Under the pieces are notes generated by a model that did not search any database, was not told the DNA's origin, and worked only from the letters and a program-made list of their open reading frames with translations. A DNA stretch of 64,000 nt from Ashinkailepas kermadecensis (taxonomy: Eukaryota; Arthropoda; Thecostraca; Neolepadidae), in NCBI GenBank assembly GCA_034440615.1, contig JAOTOM010002920.1:1-64000 (forward strand). The letters are read 5' to 3'. Shown here in pieces: positions 36,380-48,348 of the stretch (within the stretch, counting starts at the first letter, position 1; each line of letters begins with the position of its first letter). Position numbers and translations under genes: made by a program.

Positions 36380-37129
36380 GTGGCTGTTATGGACAGTCCG
36401 GGTCCATAACAGAAGAAAGGATAACTCAAAGATACTTAGAAAGAAAGGATACTTAGAAGATATTTGGTCAATAGTGGGAGCAGATGCGCAACAAACATTC
36501 TACACCAACATAATACAATACCCATATCACTATCTACACTGCACACACCGTGCTTGCAACACGAGCTATACACGAGTAGTTTATAGAAGTGATAGGAGAG
36601 CGATGGCTTAAAAGTGAGTTCATAGTGTACACACATCCATTGTGTAAGTTTTTTTTTGTGCGACAAGTGTTGTTCGCGGAGATAAACTAGTGCATGTTTC
36701 TTGAAGATGGACAGCCTCGATGTTTTTGTTTCAGTAGGAAGTTTGTTATAGTGGAAGACAGACGAGTAGAGAAGTCTCCTGCGGCCCGCCTCTCTGTGTA
36801 TGGCTGGCAGGTGCAGGTGGTCGTCTGCACGCGAATGACGGTTTCGCAGGGTAGAGTTTGCAGTGATTTAACTGGCAATGTGCGTTGGCTCACCCGTCAG
36901 AATGATCTTGTGGAGCAAAGTAAGGCTGTGAAATAGATGCAGATCAGCTGCGGTGAGTAGACCCAACTCGTTACGGACATCAGAAATATGATACAATTTC
37001 CGTAGACTTGACACGACTATAGTGGCGAAGTTAATGATCTTGTCTAGTCTGTGGATATTTGCTGCCGCCCGTTCCCGTAAACAGATATGCAGTAGCGGAT
37101 ATTGGATATAACTAGGCTATTGACTATAG
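36380..37129 (-). mobile_element. LINE-B copy 1, RT C-terminus and 3' UTR
   Basis: On the - strand the text RERAAANIHRLDKIINFATI, LRKLYHISDVRNELGLL, HKIILTGEP, HSRADDHLHLPAIHRE, RRRLLYSSVFHYNKLPTETK and SIFKKHALVYL continues the RT frame that stops at 39779. It ends in a 3' UTR that parallels 54500-54770 of the second copy. Confidence 0.88.
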
Positions 37130-37140
37130 TGAAGAGGGTA
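37130..37140. repeat. 11-bp target-site duplication, left
   Basis: TGAAGAGGGTA, repeated exactly at 39768-39778 on the other side of the foldback-like element. Confidence 0.9.
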
Positions 37141-39767
37141 TGTCCATGCTATTAGCAACGCATTCGCATTCGCATTCAGCATCCTATTCGCATACTCTCC
37201 GAATTCTTTCATTTTTTCAGGATATGATCTTCGTCGCTTGCAAAAGTAAGGCAAACAACGATTCTTCAGTAGGACGAGCGGTTCGATCTCCAGGGGTCCA
37301 GAGAGGTCACTCGGGTCAAAAACGGTGTACCGTATAAAATTCGAAGTATTTTACTTAGCCGAATGATTCCAACGCCTAGATGTCCGCTGTCCATCAAGGA
37401 TGCAGCACATCGAATTACGTGAACTTCAATGTCAAAGTTTGACCTCAGGTCACCGAAGTTGGTTTTACTAATGCACTATATCTATTTACGGGGTACCGAA
37501 TAAAATAATGGTGACACATTGGATATACCTGATTTTTGCAGGTCATAGTCTACATAGCACGTACATGGAGCACATCAATCAAAATGACCCATTATGGCCA
37601 CTGATTCATCACCGTTCGCCAAAAATGCCCCAAAAATGCAACTATACCAAATTCTTGTCTACCCGATAATTTCCACAACATTTTACTTGGCACGACGAAA
37701 AAACACCCAGACATTGGTTATGGCCCATGGATGCAGCACATTGAAGCATCTGTCCTACAATCGCATAGTTTGACCTATATTCGCAAAATACTGTTTTGAC
37801 CACGCATTATTGCCATATACGGGGTACCTGATAATACCCTCCTAAACACATTCATCGGATGGACATTAGTGCCAAAAAACTCCTATCGGACAAGAAAGCA
37901 GCACATCCAAGCATGTCACCTTCAAGCTCACTATTTGACCTCAGGTCAACTTAGACTTTAACATTACACCCTATGGGAATATCACGGTGTACCGAATACA
38001 TTTTTTCTGAATACATTTATCGGATGGATATTAGCGTCGAATAATCGCCCACCGAGCAAGGATGCAGCACATCCGAGCACGTGCCCGTCAGCGCAAGCGT
38101 TTGACCTCAGGTCAGGTTTAACGAAATTCAGAAAAAAGAAAGTAGTCCACTTGGGTACCGTATGTGGGCCAAACGAAGCATCTAATGTAGACTATCTCAA
38201 CACTGATGCATGCACTAGCAACACAAGAAGCAGCACACTGCGTGACCTGACCTCCCTGTATTCAGGGAAATTTTATTCGGTACACCGTGATATTCCCATA
38301 GGGTGTAATGTTAAAGTCTTCGTTGACCTGAGGTCAAATGGTGACCTCGAGTGACCAGTTGACTTGGTGTGCTGCATGCCACGATGATAGCGGTGGCTCA
38401 AGCGTTTGAATGATTGCAATAAGTGAATTCTCCGGCAAGTTATGCGGTACCCCAGATTTGACCCGGCTGACCTTTTCGCCTCTAAAGGCGAAATGGTTCG
38501 TCGTAGCAGAAAATAGTCTCGGGATGCATTTACGGGTATGTCTGCGAAGGTTGTGTCAAATTTTCAGACGAATCGGAGAACATTGGTGAATTCGTTTCTG
38601 AATGCGTTGTTGAATGGGACGCTAGTGCTACCTGATGAATTGCGTCATCGATAGAGGTCAGGTCACGCAGTGTGCTGCTTCTTGTGTTGCTAGTGCATGC
38701 ATCAGTGTTGAGATAGTCTACATTCAATGCTTCGTTTGGCCCACATGCGGTACCCAAGTGGACTACTTTCTTTTTCTGAATTTCGTTAAACCTGACCTGA
38801 GGTCAAACGCTTGCGCTGACGGGCACGTGCTCGGATGTGCTGCATCCTTGCTCGGTGGGCGATTATTCGACGCTAATATCCATCCGATAAATGTATTCAT
38901 GGAAATTGTATTCGGTACACCGTGATATTCCCATCGGGTGTAATGTTAAAGTATAAGTTGACCTGAGGTCAAATGGTGAGCTTGAAGGTGACATGCTTGG
39001 ATGTGCTGCTTTCTTGTCCGATGGGATATTTTTTGGCGCTAATGTCCATCCGATGAATGTATTTAGGAGGGTATTATCAGGTACCCCGTTGATGGCAATA
39101 ATGCACGGTCAAAACAGTATTTTGCGAATATAGATCAAACTATGAGATTGTAGGACAGATGCTTCAATGTGCTGCATCCAGGGGCCATAACGAATGTCTG
39201 GGTGTTTTTTCGTCGTGCCAAGTAAATTTTTGTGGAAATTATCGGATACACAAGAATTTGGTATAGTTGCATTTTTGGGGAATTTTTGGCGAACGGTGAT
39301 GAATCTGTGGCCATAATGGGTCATTTTGATTGATGTGCTCTATGTACGTGCTATGTAGACTATGACCTGCAAAAATCAGGTGTATCCAATGTGTTACCAT
39401 GATTGTATTCGGTACCCCGTAAATAGATATAGTGCATGAGTTAAACCAACTTCGGTGACCTGAGGTCAAACTTTGACATTGAAGTTCACGTAATTCGACG
39501 TGCTGCATCCTTGATGGACAGCGGACATCTAGGCGTTGGAATAATTCGGCTAAGTAAAATACTTCGAATTTTATACGGTACACCGTTTTTGACCCGAGTG
39601 ACCTCTCTGGACCTCTGGAGATCGAACCGCTCGTCCTACTGAAGAATCGTTGTTTGCCTTACTTTTGCAAGCGACGAAGATCATATCCTGAAAATATGAA
39701 CGAATTCGGAGAGTATGCGAATAAGATGCTGAATGCGAATGCGAATGCGTTGCTAATATCATGGACA
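37141..39767. mobile_element. Foldback/MULE-like giant inverted-repeat element, 2.63 kb
   Basis: Arms 37141-38254 and 38653-39767 are inverted copies of about 1.1 kb each. The spacer is 398 bp, and the outer ends both read TGTCCATG(C/A)TATTAGC. An exact 11-bp duplication flanks it and the LINE-B frame resumes on both sides, so it is a real insertion. The arms are built of modules of 150-330 bp, each with a GGTACC/GTACACCG block, an ATCGGATGGA(C/T)ATTAG phrase, GATGCAGCACATC and a TGACCTCAGGTCA block. Long modular arms and a 9-11 bp duplication fit Foldback or Mutator-like elements. No transposase frame is present. Confidence 0.92.
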
Positions 39768-39778
39768 TGAAGAGGGTA
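39768..39778. repeat. 11-bp target-site duplication, right
   Basis: TGAAGAGGGTA, identical to 37130-37140. Confidence 0.9.
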
Positions 39779-42500
39779 CTGGTGGGCAGATGGTGACGCA
39801 GATGGCTCAGGACCAGAAGGAATCCAGTTGACTTGCGGACCACATCAGCTACACGGGAATCCCACGACATGTGGCGATCAAATGTCACCCCAAGGTTCCT
39901 ACACGAATGGCTCTCATCTATCACGGCGTCCCTAAAGCACACACGTATCGGGGTAATATTGCGAAGATTTTGACGCGATCCGAACGTGAGAAGCTGAGTT
40001 TTGGTCGGGTTTACCTTCAAACCGTTATCCAGGAAATAGTCGAAGAGTTGGTTCAGACATGTCTCCATCTGACATCAGATTTGGAAGATCAGATTTGCTA
40101 CCAGAGATGTGACGGGTGCTACCGGGACGTGCAAACTGAGGTCGTTCGAAAAGATGAAATAGAGAAGTGGACCTAGTGATGAGCCTTGCAAAACACCTAT
40201 GATGTTTGGGAGAAAGGAGGAGGTGCCTGTTTCCGCGTTGATCTGAGATGCCAACAGCCTGCGTGTGATCTCCCAGATATGCCCTAAACCGGCCAGTATC
40301 GATTCCATGAAGTTCTAGTTTAGTGAGCAGTTTGGTGTGGTCTATTGCGTCGAAGCATTTACTGAGGTCCAGAATGCAAAGGAGAGCTACTTACGAACGG
40401 TCCATTGCTGCTAGTATTTTGTCTGTGACTGAGATGAGAGCGGTTTCCGTAGAGTGGCGTGGTCTGAAGCCGTGCTGAGTTTGGGCCAGTGGGTGGTTTG
40501 AGTTCAGGTAGTGATAAAGTTGTTTCTGCACTACCCTCTCTGTGATTTTGGCGATAACCGGAACCAATGAGATGGGCCTAAAATTAGACGGATCCGAGGG
40601 ATCTCCTGATTTGTGAATGGGAGTTACTATTGACTGTTTCCAGGTGGAGGGGATATCAGCTGTAGTGAGGTATGTGTTTATAATGTCGAGCAGTACTTCT
40701 CCGATAAAAAAGAACAGAAATTTGATAACCTTAATGTAGATCCCGTCGGATCCACAAGCACCTGTGCTTCTCATGTCCATGACAATTTTGGCTAGCTGTT
40801 CGAGGGATATGGCTGATACTTTATAAGAGCTCGTAGAGACGCGCGATAGCCAGCAACTGGGAGGTGTGTGTTCAGGCATGTTTGCCTGTCGTTTGACCTC
40901 TGCTGATACTTTAGGTCCGACACTAACAAAGTATTGATTTAGCTGTTCAGGTAGGACCTGAGGTTGAACTCTGTGAGAGCCTTTTTTTGGTGTCGACAAT
41001 GGGCTTGATAGCACTCCACGCAGCTCATGGGCCTTTCGGAGCTATCTTTCCGCTAATCTCGTCCCTATAGTCAGCGCTAATAGCTGAGCAAACTTGTCTG
41101 TTAAAACTTTGTATGTGTTTCTATCTTGCAAGTGCAAAGCTACACTTCTCCGATGCATGAGCTGCTTGGTAGCCTCGCTAACATGTGGTGCTGTTGGGTT
41201 CCACATTTTGATGTTTCTGAGTGGCAGGTGCTCGTCGAGAATAGGTGTCAGCAATCTCAGCAGGGTGTTTGTCAGTTACCGAGTCAGTTATTTGTCAGTT
41301 ACTGAGATGCGACCAGTGACCTGGACCCAGTCGATCTCACCAAGGTCAAGGTTCAGTTCCGAGGTATCCACTCGTCCGAAAGAACGTGACTTTATCACGG
41401 TGTTAACTGAGGAAGGCCTGTGTACTTTAATCGAACATATTATAAATTTGTGAGGACTATAGTGGCAAAAACTCACTCTGGTTCTGCCGACAGAGATGGG
41501 CGAGCTTGTTATGATGACATCCAATAATGAGCCGGTGGCGAATGTAGGGCGCTGCACTGTCACGGTAAGTGAATAGTTGCTTATGAACTCAAGCATGTGT
41601 GTTTTGCTGGGGCTATTAGCCGTGTCGAGGAGGTTGCAATTTGGATCATCTGCGAGGTAGAAAGTGCCGGTAAAGTTCAGGGTCGCCAATTGAACCTGTC
41701 TTTCGAGCTCCGCGAAGTCATCATTTAGGGCAGGAAGAGTGTTACGAGGAGGCCGATAGATTGCCGTCAGAATGAAATATTTTCCGCTTTTCCCCTTGAC
41801 TTTGGCCCAGAGAGATTCTAGTTGGAGGTCGAGTTTGGAGGCGTAGACATTTTCAAAACGGTAATAGTTAGCGCTAAGTTGGCGATAATTGCCGTCCCAC
41901 CGTAACCACTAGAGTCGGGCCGGTTTCACTTGTTGACACGTTTCACGTTTCACTTGGTAACCGGGGAAGTTAATGATACTCGTGGGGGTGCTAGGTCGCA
42001 GCCAGGCCTCAGTCACCACAGCTAGGTCTAGACAGTAAGACCGAAGGTCATGGTGTAGCTCAAGTAGCTTAGGTTTGAAAGATTGGACATTGATGAGTCC
42101 CAGGCGAAGCTGACCTTTGCGCTGCTGAGCTTTCGCATGGCTTGTTCCGCCCCGCGATCCGCGTCTTCTGCCGCCCTGACGCCGCGCCTGCCCCGGCGTG
42201 TTTTCTTACGCGCTGTTTTTGTAACGGCGACGCTCCCCTTGGTCGGGTTGGCCGTAAGGGAGTGAAGCTGTTGACTGGCGGGGCGAATGCCGCGGCGGGG
42301 ATGACGTCACGCACGGGACGGCTGCGTGTGCGTTTAGAGCCCGGGTGACCGGGGGACGTGATGGCGGTGAATATTTTAATCATGGCGATGGATAGCAGCA
42401 GCCTGATGATGTCCGTATGCATGATGAAGATTGGCATAGCTGTAGATAAACGATGCAGAACACTATTGCTGTAGACAGGAATTCCGAGCGGCACCACGGC
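39779..42500 (-). mobile_element. LINE-B copy 1, endonuclease and RT region (disrupted)
   Basis: From the 5' side on the - strand: an Arg-rich leader, LGLINVQSFKPKLLELHHDL (EEP start), an AVVTEAWLRP catalytic block and GRTRVSF. Next come KGSHRVQPQVLPEQLNQYFVS, RSTGACGSDGIYIK, QSIVTPIHKSGDPSDPSNFRPISL and TQHGFRPRHSTETALIS (41014-40391). The RT end is KVNPTKTQLLTFGS with CRNLGVTFD (40068 on). Frames are broken in several places, so it is a pseudo-copy. The text belongs to the L2/CR1 superfamily and differs strongly from the CR1 copies. Confidence 0.9.
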
Positions 42501-42687
42501 GTTAGTCAGTTCGTTGCTTTCCCCACTGCAGTGTCGGAAAGAAGACTAACCACGGACAGTAGCTGATGCTTGATGCAAGGGAAGTCACTATAGATAAAGG
42601 CGCTGTCGCTTCTTCACTCACTCAGTTTTTCAGGCGTCCAATCACTGTGCTGTGCAAGTACCGTCAGGAATAACCAGCAGAAATTTA

Positions 42688-42768
42688 TACTGATGAGTCC
42701 TGGGCGCTGTATGACCTCTGCAGTCGATGCGCCCCTAAACCACAATAACCTAACCTACTGATGAGTCC
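42688..42768. repeat. 13-bp target duplications around mini-retroposon copy b
   Basis: TACTGATGAGTCC occurs at 42688-42700 and 42756-42768. Confidence 0.9.
42701..42755 (+). mobile_element. Mini-retroposon copy b (55 bp), in LINE-B 5' UTR
   Basis: TGGGCGCTGTATGACCTCTG, GTCGATGCGCCCC and an AATAACCTAACC tail, bounded by perfect 13-bp duplications. No equivalent occurs at this position of the second LINE-B copy. Confidence 0.9.
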
Positions 42769-43177
42769 AGTCACTTCGCGCACGTGTTGCGTAAATGTAC
42801 GCCGGTTTTGGTTTGATATTTAACTTCTTTTTTTCTGGTACACTTTTCGCACTTTCTGGTTCACTTCACACTCAGAGCTTCACACACCCTATGTACAAAT
42901 TTGTACACATTTGTATGTACAAATTGTCAGCCAGATGCACCCCCGGAGAGAAACAGCTGTGCATTTTCGGAACCAAAGAAATAAAGTGGGGACCTTTGGT
43001 TTCTTCGAAACCAAAGAACTCCGAGGACATTTTGTTCTGGGGACGGGGGAGGGGCTACAGTCGCGATATTTTTCCTCACCTTTGGTGGGGGCCCCCCCTC
43101 CTTGAAAATATTAATGTACACTAAACTCCCACAAAATAGAAATTTAAAAAAGATTTGGGTGTCTCGAGTACACAGCC

Positions 43178-44101
43178 CTAAGCTCGCGCCTTAGGGCCTC
43201 TGAAAATTAGCGCACTGGAGGGGGGCGGTCCGCCCCCTAAGATCTCGGCTCCTATTAAAGCTGGAGGAACGAAATTCGCAGGGTGGATGGGGACGGCAGT
43301 GAACTCTATTGTGTACAAATTTCATGACCTTAGGCCGATATCTTCAAGGTCAAATGAGGTTACATTTGTGAAAAAAATATTGTTTTGCGTGGCTTGGCTT
43401 GCCATTGTTATGGATCGCTGTGATTGTGTTTAAATTCTCCAAAATGGGTATTAATGATGCTTTGGACATTACTAATGATGCAATGCAGATGCTAGACCCA
43501 ACATTTGACCTCAGGTCACTTATATAGCAGCACTTTATCAGGTCAGGTACCTGTTCCAGTTACCGGAACCGGGCCGCCCGCCCGACTGCTCCGTCGGGCA
43601 GCTCGGCGTAATCGGCTTCGTGAAGAAAGGAGTGAAGTACATAAATAAAGTATGGAAACGCAATGACAAACAGTACAAATGACAAACAGTAGTGCGTTTA
43701 TGACAACATACCAGTTGATCAAGTTTGGTTCCATTAACCTGCCATGAACTTGGCCTGACTTGACCTCGGTGACCTAACATGACCTTGAAACTATATAGCA
43801 TATCAATATACATCAAACAAGTCGCTAGTGTTGCCAAGAACACTTCCCTTTTGCGAATATACGGGAAGCGCAGCAGCGACGATTTTTGTGGTCTGGCGCT
43901 ATTAATTTTTTTTTACTTTAACGACCCCTAACTTGAAAAATGTTTGGTCCAATTCAATTTTTCTTACTTGAAGCGACGCGCCGGTCATTTATAAGCAGGT
44001 ACGCAGAAAATCGCGTATATCGAGTGGTAAAATCTGCAGTTATGTACGAAAAACCGGAGGGGTGGGCGGATTTCCCCCCCCCCCTCCAGTGCGCGTGTTA
44101 A
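43178..44101 (-). mobile_element. TTAA-type DNA transposon, copy 2 (inverted relative to 46960)
   Basis: Ends in GCGCGTGTTAA at 44101 and in a decayed CTAAGCTCGCGCC at 43178. Its interior is the reverse complement of 46960-47892, including the palindromic block around GTACCTGTTCCAGTTACCGG and the phrase TGACCTCAGGTCACTTATAT. It has no transposase. Confidence 0.85.
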
Positions 44102-44189
44102 GTGAAGATAATTTACATTTTCTAGCTGACTGCAGCATGCTAAAGCTTTAAAGACATTTGACAAATTTGCGCAATGTAATTTTTGATTT

Positions 44190-44600
44190 TTTGGAATTTC
44201 CTTTTCCAGTGCAATGGTCATGAATGTGGTCAACATGATGTGGCTACTCGTTTTCTCTGCAAATGCATACTTTTCAGTTGGCTGGCAAAATAATACCAAA
44301 AGTGGGCTTGGAAATGGGTAAGTGAAGCGAAAATACTGGAAAAAAAGAAAAAGTGTAGCATAGCATAACCTAACATAAACTAGCCCATCAGGGAAAACAA
44401 AATAATCGAGCAAATGCAACAAATTCATGCAATTTTTGCTCTAAACAAAAATTACTCGAAAAACCATGCATAATGTAACATGGCATTAACTTCCTTTATA
44501 ATTTTTTAAAATTAAAGATAAAAACGTAACCAAACCTGACATAGCCAAACCTAACCACTTTGCTTCATGCAGGTAAAATGCATGCAAAATTTGTCTCGTG
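44190..44600. repeat. AACCT-rich dispersed repeat copy
   Basis: GGAATTTCCTTTTCCAGTGC, TACTCGTTTTCTCTGC, ATACTTTTCAGTTGGC and GTGGGCTTGGAAATGGGT lead to GCATAACCTAACATAAACTAGCC. The ordered blocks match 11885 and 19785. Confidence 0.7.
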
Positions 44601-46079
44601 AATACCTACACCTGCAGGTAGCTGATCATGTCTGCCTACACTGACTGATAATTGATTCATGAACTGCTACACATGCTCAATGTAAATATCCCTGCAAGTA
44701 AGCTAATTACAATTCCACAACATGCCTGACATCCCATTTCACGATCAACCTGAAAACATGTGCACCTTGTCTAAAATCCATAGCATATAGACAAATCATC
44801 CCTGCAATTTGTCATGTGATAGCAGTCCCTTTTTGCAATATCTCCATGAACATCATCAATATATTGCAGTAATTGGAGCAGGAATCTTTCCCACTCTGTT
44901 CCATCACAATACTGCTTGAAGATATGCTATGACAACTGCCGAACTATCACAATACACCTGTGCATTTCAACTGCATCTCTATGTATTTTGCCATATAATT
45001 TACCGATCATGTGATGTGAGATGTGCAATATTCACAAATTAAAATAAACTTGGCATGCTATTCATTGATCATTTATCAAGTACTTACATTGGGATGCAGC
45101 TATCAGTTTACCCCACTATGGAATGCCAATTATGGAACTAGGTATAAACAGCTTCCGTTTTGCTGATGGGAAGCCATGGCATTTGTTCAGCCAATCCACA
45201 CATAATTTATGTCATTGTCTTTTCCATTATTTTACCCATTTTACCCATAAACATAGTACAAGCTTTTGCTGTTTGTACGCACCGCATTGCGCGAGATTTG
45301 AAACAAAAATGTTAGTTGCTGTATTACCACCATAATAGATTACCAACCGTTCCAAGCTTATCATTTTGTTAAAATTGGTAACATTTCAGTATCACAAGCC
45401 CTTGCCTTAGTATCCATGACGCGAGTCAGTTGAAAAACTTCGCATGGAACAATCCAACATATTCCCTGTGGTTCCGTGTGTTTCAGGCTTGGCCGCTTCG
45501 AAACCACCACATATATGGCGTCATTGCTACGAGTAGGTTTTTACATGCATGGCAACCCCTAAGTGAAATTATTAAATTATGGTGTAAATGCTTCTCCTAT
45601 GACAAAAACATTTCAGTTTTGTCCACGAAGTATTATTACCGTTTTTCCCAACCAAAACCCCATTACGTGAAACTTGTCCATTGCTGTCACATGATATTTT
45701 TGACGTGTGGAATGTTTGGCGTTTGACGTTTGACGTGTGGATTGTTTTGATAGATATTTGACGTGTGGAATGCTTCGGATTAGGTTCCATGGAAAAATAG
45801 GTACGATTAATTAATGTCGATGATTAGTTCTCTTCTTCCCATATTTTCTGGTGGTTAAGAAATACGGAGAACCGCTGAACACGTTATGCACGTTATCACG
45901 TTACTGATGAACACGTTACTGATGCACGTTATCTCTGGTTAAATATGTTCCCAGATTGGCTACCGAACCGAACCGAGGCGCGCTGGTTCGGTTTAATTTT
46001 TTGGACCAGTTTTGGTTTTCTTCGTCTGCGGACGTGTTTTAGGGCTGCAATATTTTTTTTTGTGAGGGGCGTGGCACAT
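44601..46079. other. Intergenic, nothing recognised
   Basis: AT-rich with short chance frames. A three-fold TTTGACGTGTGGA(A/T)TG phrase occurs at 45700-45775 as a small local repeat. Confidence 0.4.
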
Positions 46080-46480
46080 GTTGAGACCACGGCTCTTTTT
46101 TAAGAGCTTTGTTGCTTTTTTTGCACCGACGATATTTGTGATGCATCGGCGCATTTTCGAAGACCCCGATGTGTTTATTGAATGCCCGGTCTTTTTTGCG
46201 CGTTCTTTAGGACCATGTCGCATTCTGAGGACCCAGCCTGTGTTTGAGGCTCCATGCGGTCTCATGGCCCTGTTGTGCCTCGAGGACTTCCGTTGTTTGT
46301 TTTCTTTAGAGTTCCCGGTGTGTTTATTTAGAGTTGCAATGCATGCTTTAAAAACTTGCTGCGTTTTGCAAGACTCGGTACGCTTTAGACGACCCGGTGC
46401 ATTTTCGCCTCCCGTTGTGCTCTTAGTGACCCGCTGTGCTTATATGGGGCACATTTGTGGGACCCCAGCATGATTTTTGG
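46080..46480. repeat. Degenerate ~26-28 bp array (opposite strand of the GGGCCC/AAAATC family)
   Basis: CGGCGCATTTTCGAAGACCC, CCGATGTGTTTATTGAATGC, CGCATTCTGAGGACCCAGC and GTGCATTTTCGCCTCCCG recur with a period near 27 bases. Confidence 0.55.
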
Positions 46481-46489
46481 AGTTTGGCT

Positions 46490-46935
46490 GCTGTCGGGCC
46501 CCTAAGAACATCTACGAACGTTTACTGGTCCTTGTGAACATCTACGGGCTCTCACAAACGCATACGGGCCCTTACGAAGCTTACGTGCCCTACAGGCGTA
46601 CACGAACCCTTGTGAACTTGTACTGGTCCCTCCGACCGTCTGCGGGCCCTCACGAACGTCAACGGCATCTTACGAACTTATACAGGTCCCCCCCTACGGG
46701 CCAACGTGCCCTACAGGCGTACACGAACCCTTATGAACGTGTACTGGTGACCGCGCGGGCCCTACGAACGTCAACGGCATCTTACGAATTATACAGGCCC
46801 CTACGAACGTCTGTGGGCGCTTATGAACGTGTATGGGCGCTTACGAACGGGTGAGTCCTTAGGAATGGGTACAGGCCCTCACAAGATTCTACGAGCCCTC
46901 ACAAGCGTTTACTTGCGCCTTGCAAGATAATGGAT
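46490..46935. repeat. Degenerate ~27-30 bp array (CCCTTACGAACGTCTACGGG type)
   Basis: CTACGAACGTTTACTGGTCC, TTGTGAACATCTACGGGC and CTCACGAACGTCAACGG recur, with occasional duplication of a larger block (CGTGCCCTACAGGCGTACAC near 46583 and 46706). It is the reverse-strand counterpart of 26800-27035. The YERxxALTN peptide is only a shadow. Confidence 0.75.
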
Positions 46936-46959
46936 AAAGTTTTGTGTTCCAAAGAAGCT

Positions 46960-47892
46960 TTAACACGCGCACTGGAGGGGGAGGGGCGACATCCGCCCAC
47001 CCGTCCGGTTTTTCGTACATAACTGCAGATTTTACCGGTGGATATACGCGATTTTCTGGGTACCTGCTTAGAAATGACCGGCGCGTCGTTTAAAGCAAGA
47101 ACAATGGAAATCGGCCGTTTTTCCCCTAACATTTTTCACGTTAGGGGCCGTTAAAGTAAAAACAAATTCTAGCGCCAGACCACAAAAATCGGCGCTGATG
47201 CGCATCCCATATATTCGCAAAAGGGAAGTGTTCTTGGCAACACTAGCGACTTGTTTGATGTATATTGATATGCTATATAGTTGCAAGGTCATGTTAGGTC
47301 ACCGAGGTCAAGTTAATGACAGGTTAATGGAACCAAACTTGATCAACTGGAATGTTGTCATAAATGCGCTACTATTTGTCATTTGTACTGTTTGTCATTG
47401 CGTTTCCATACTTTATTCATGTACTTCACTCCTTTCTTCGCGAAGCCGATTGCGCTGAGCTGCCCGACGGAGCAGTCGGGCGGCCGGCCCGGTTCCGGTA
47501 ACTGGAACAGGTACCTGACCTGATAAAGTGCTGCTATATAAGTGACCTGAGGTCAAATGTTTGGTCTAGCATCTGCATTGCATCATTAGTAATGTCCAAA
47601 ACATCATTGATGCCCATTTTGGAGCATTTAAACACAATCACAGCGATCCATAACAATGACAAGCCAAGCCACGCAAAATAAGAAAATTTTGACAAATGTG
47701 ACATCATGTGACCTTAAAGATATTGACCTAGGGTCATGAAATTTTCACACGATAGAGGTCACTATCGTTTCCATCCACCCTGCGAATTTCGTCCCTCCAG
47801 CTTTAATAGGAGCCGAGATCTTAGGGGAGCGGCGGAATCCGCCCCCCCTCCAGTGCGCGTAATTTTCAGAGGCCCTCCAGGGCGCGTGTTAA
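46960..47892 (+). mobile_element. TTAA-type non-autonomous DNA transposon, complete copy
   Basis: TTAA at 46960-46963 and 47889-47892 enclose inverted ends CACGCGCACTGGAGGG and CACGCGCCCTGGAGGG (15 of 16 identical). A TTAA target is shared by piggyBac and Kolobok elements. The interior contains a palindromic GGTACCTGTTCC/GGAACCGGGCC region, a CCGACTGC...GTCGGGC hairpin and TGACCTGAGGTCA at 47543. No transposase is encoded. Confidence 0.88.
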
Positions 47893-48348
47893 TATTCCCA
47901 GCAAGATGCATCTTTAGGTTGTTTGCGTTCCTGGTCCATGTTAACAGTGCCATGTTTTCTTTCAGTTTGAGGAGGGAGAGGATCGAACAATCCAGAGCCC
48001 CAATGACGATAAAAGGCGTTGTTATTCTAAGAGATAAACGAACATCTTTCGAAATATAGTGTCAGACATCCGGGGTGTTTAAAAATTGTCGGGGAAATCC
48101 GGGCCTGGCCATAGAAAATTATTGACGAAGTCTCTGTCCAGGTTACTATTTGTCATTTACCAACTGGTAATTTTTTTTTAATGACCTTTTATAAATTAAA
48201 TACCACAGAAAGTTGGTGTGGCAACGCCACTGCAAATTTGAAGTTGGTGTGGTGATGGCCATACACGTCATACCGCATTCCCCACCCATGCACGAGGGGC
48301 AACAGCCACGACTGGAGGTCTACAGACACTGCTAGCGGGATGGGCTGT

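Larger units (their letters stand above)
32671..42895 (-). mobile_element. LINE-B (L2/CR1-superfamily) copy 1, near full length, carrying three nested insertions
   Basis: Pieces belonging to LINE-B are 42895-39779 (5' UTR, endonuclease, most of RT), 37129-36380 (RT C-terminus and 3' UTR) and 32709-32671 (last 3' UTR with an AAAT tail). The order is confirmed by the second copy at 51128-54809, where the same sequence runs without these insertions. Interruptions are the foldback-like element 37141-39767, the CR1 at 32715-36374 and a mini-retroposon at 42701-42755. Both LINE-B copies start at the same ATAGGGTGTG phrase, suggesting a genuine 5' end. Confidence 0.88.

Noticed and set aside
36380..36410. 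CTGTCCATAACAGCCAC treated as part of CR1 ORF1
   Set aside because: The same phrase follows the LINE-B 3' UTR at 54749, where no CR1 is present. It therefore belongs to LINE-B, and the CR1 begins after the GTACT duplication.
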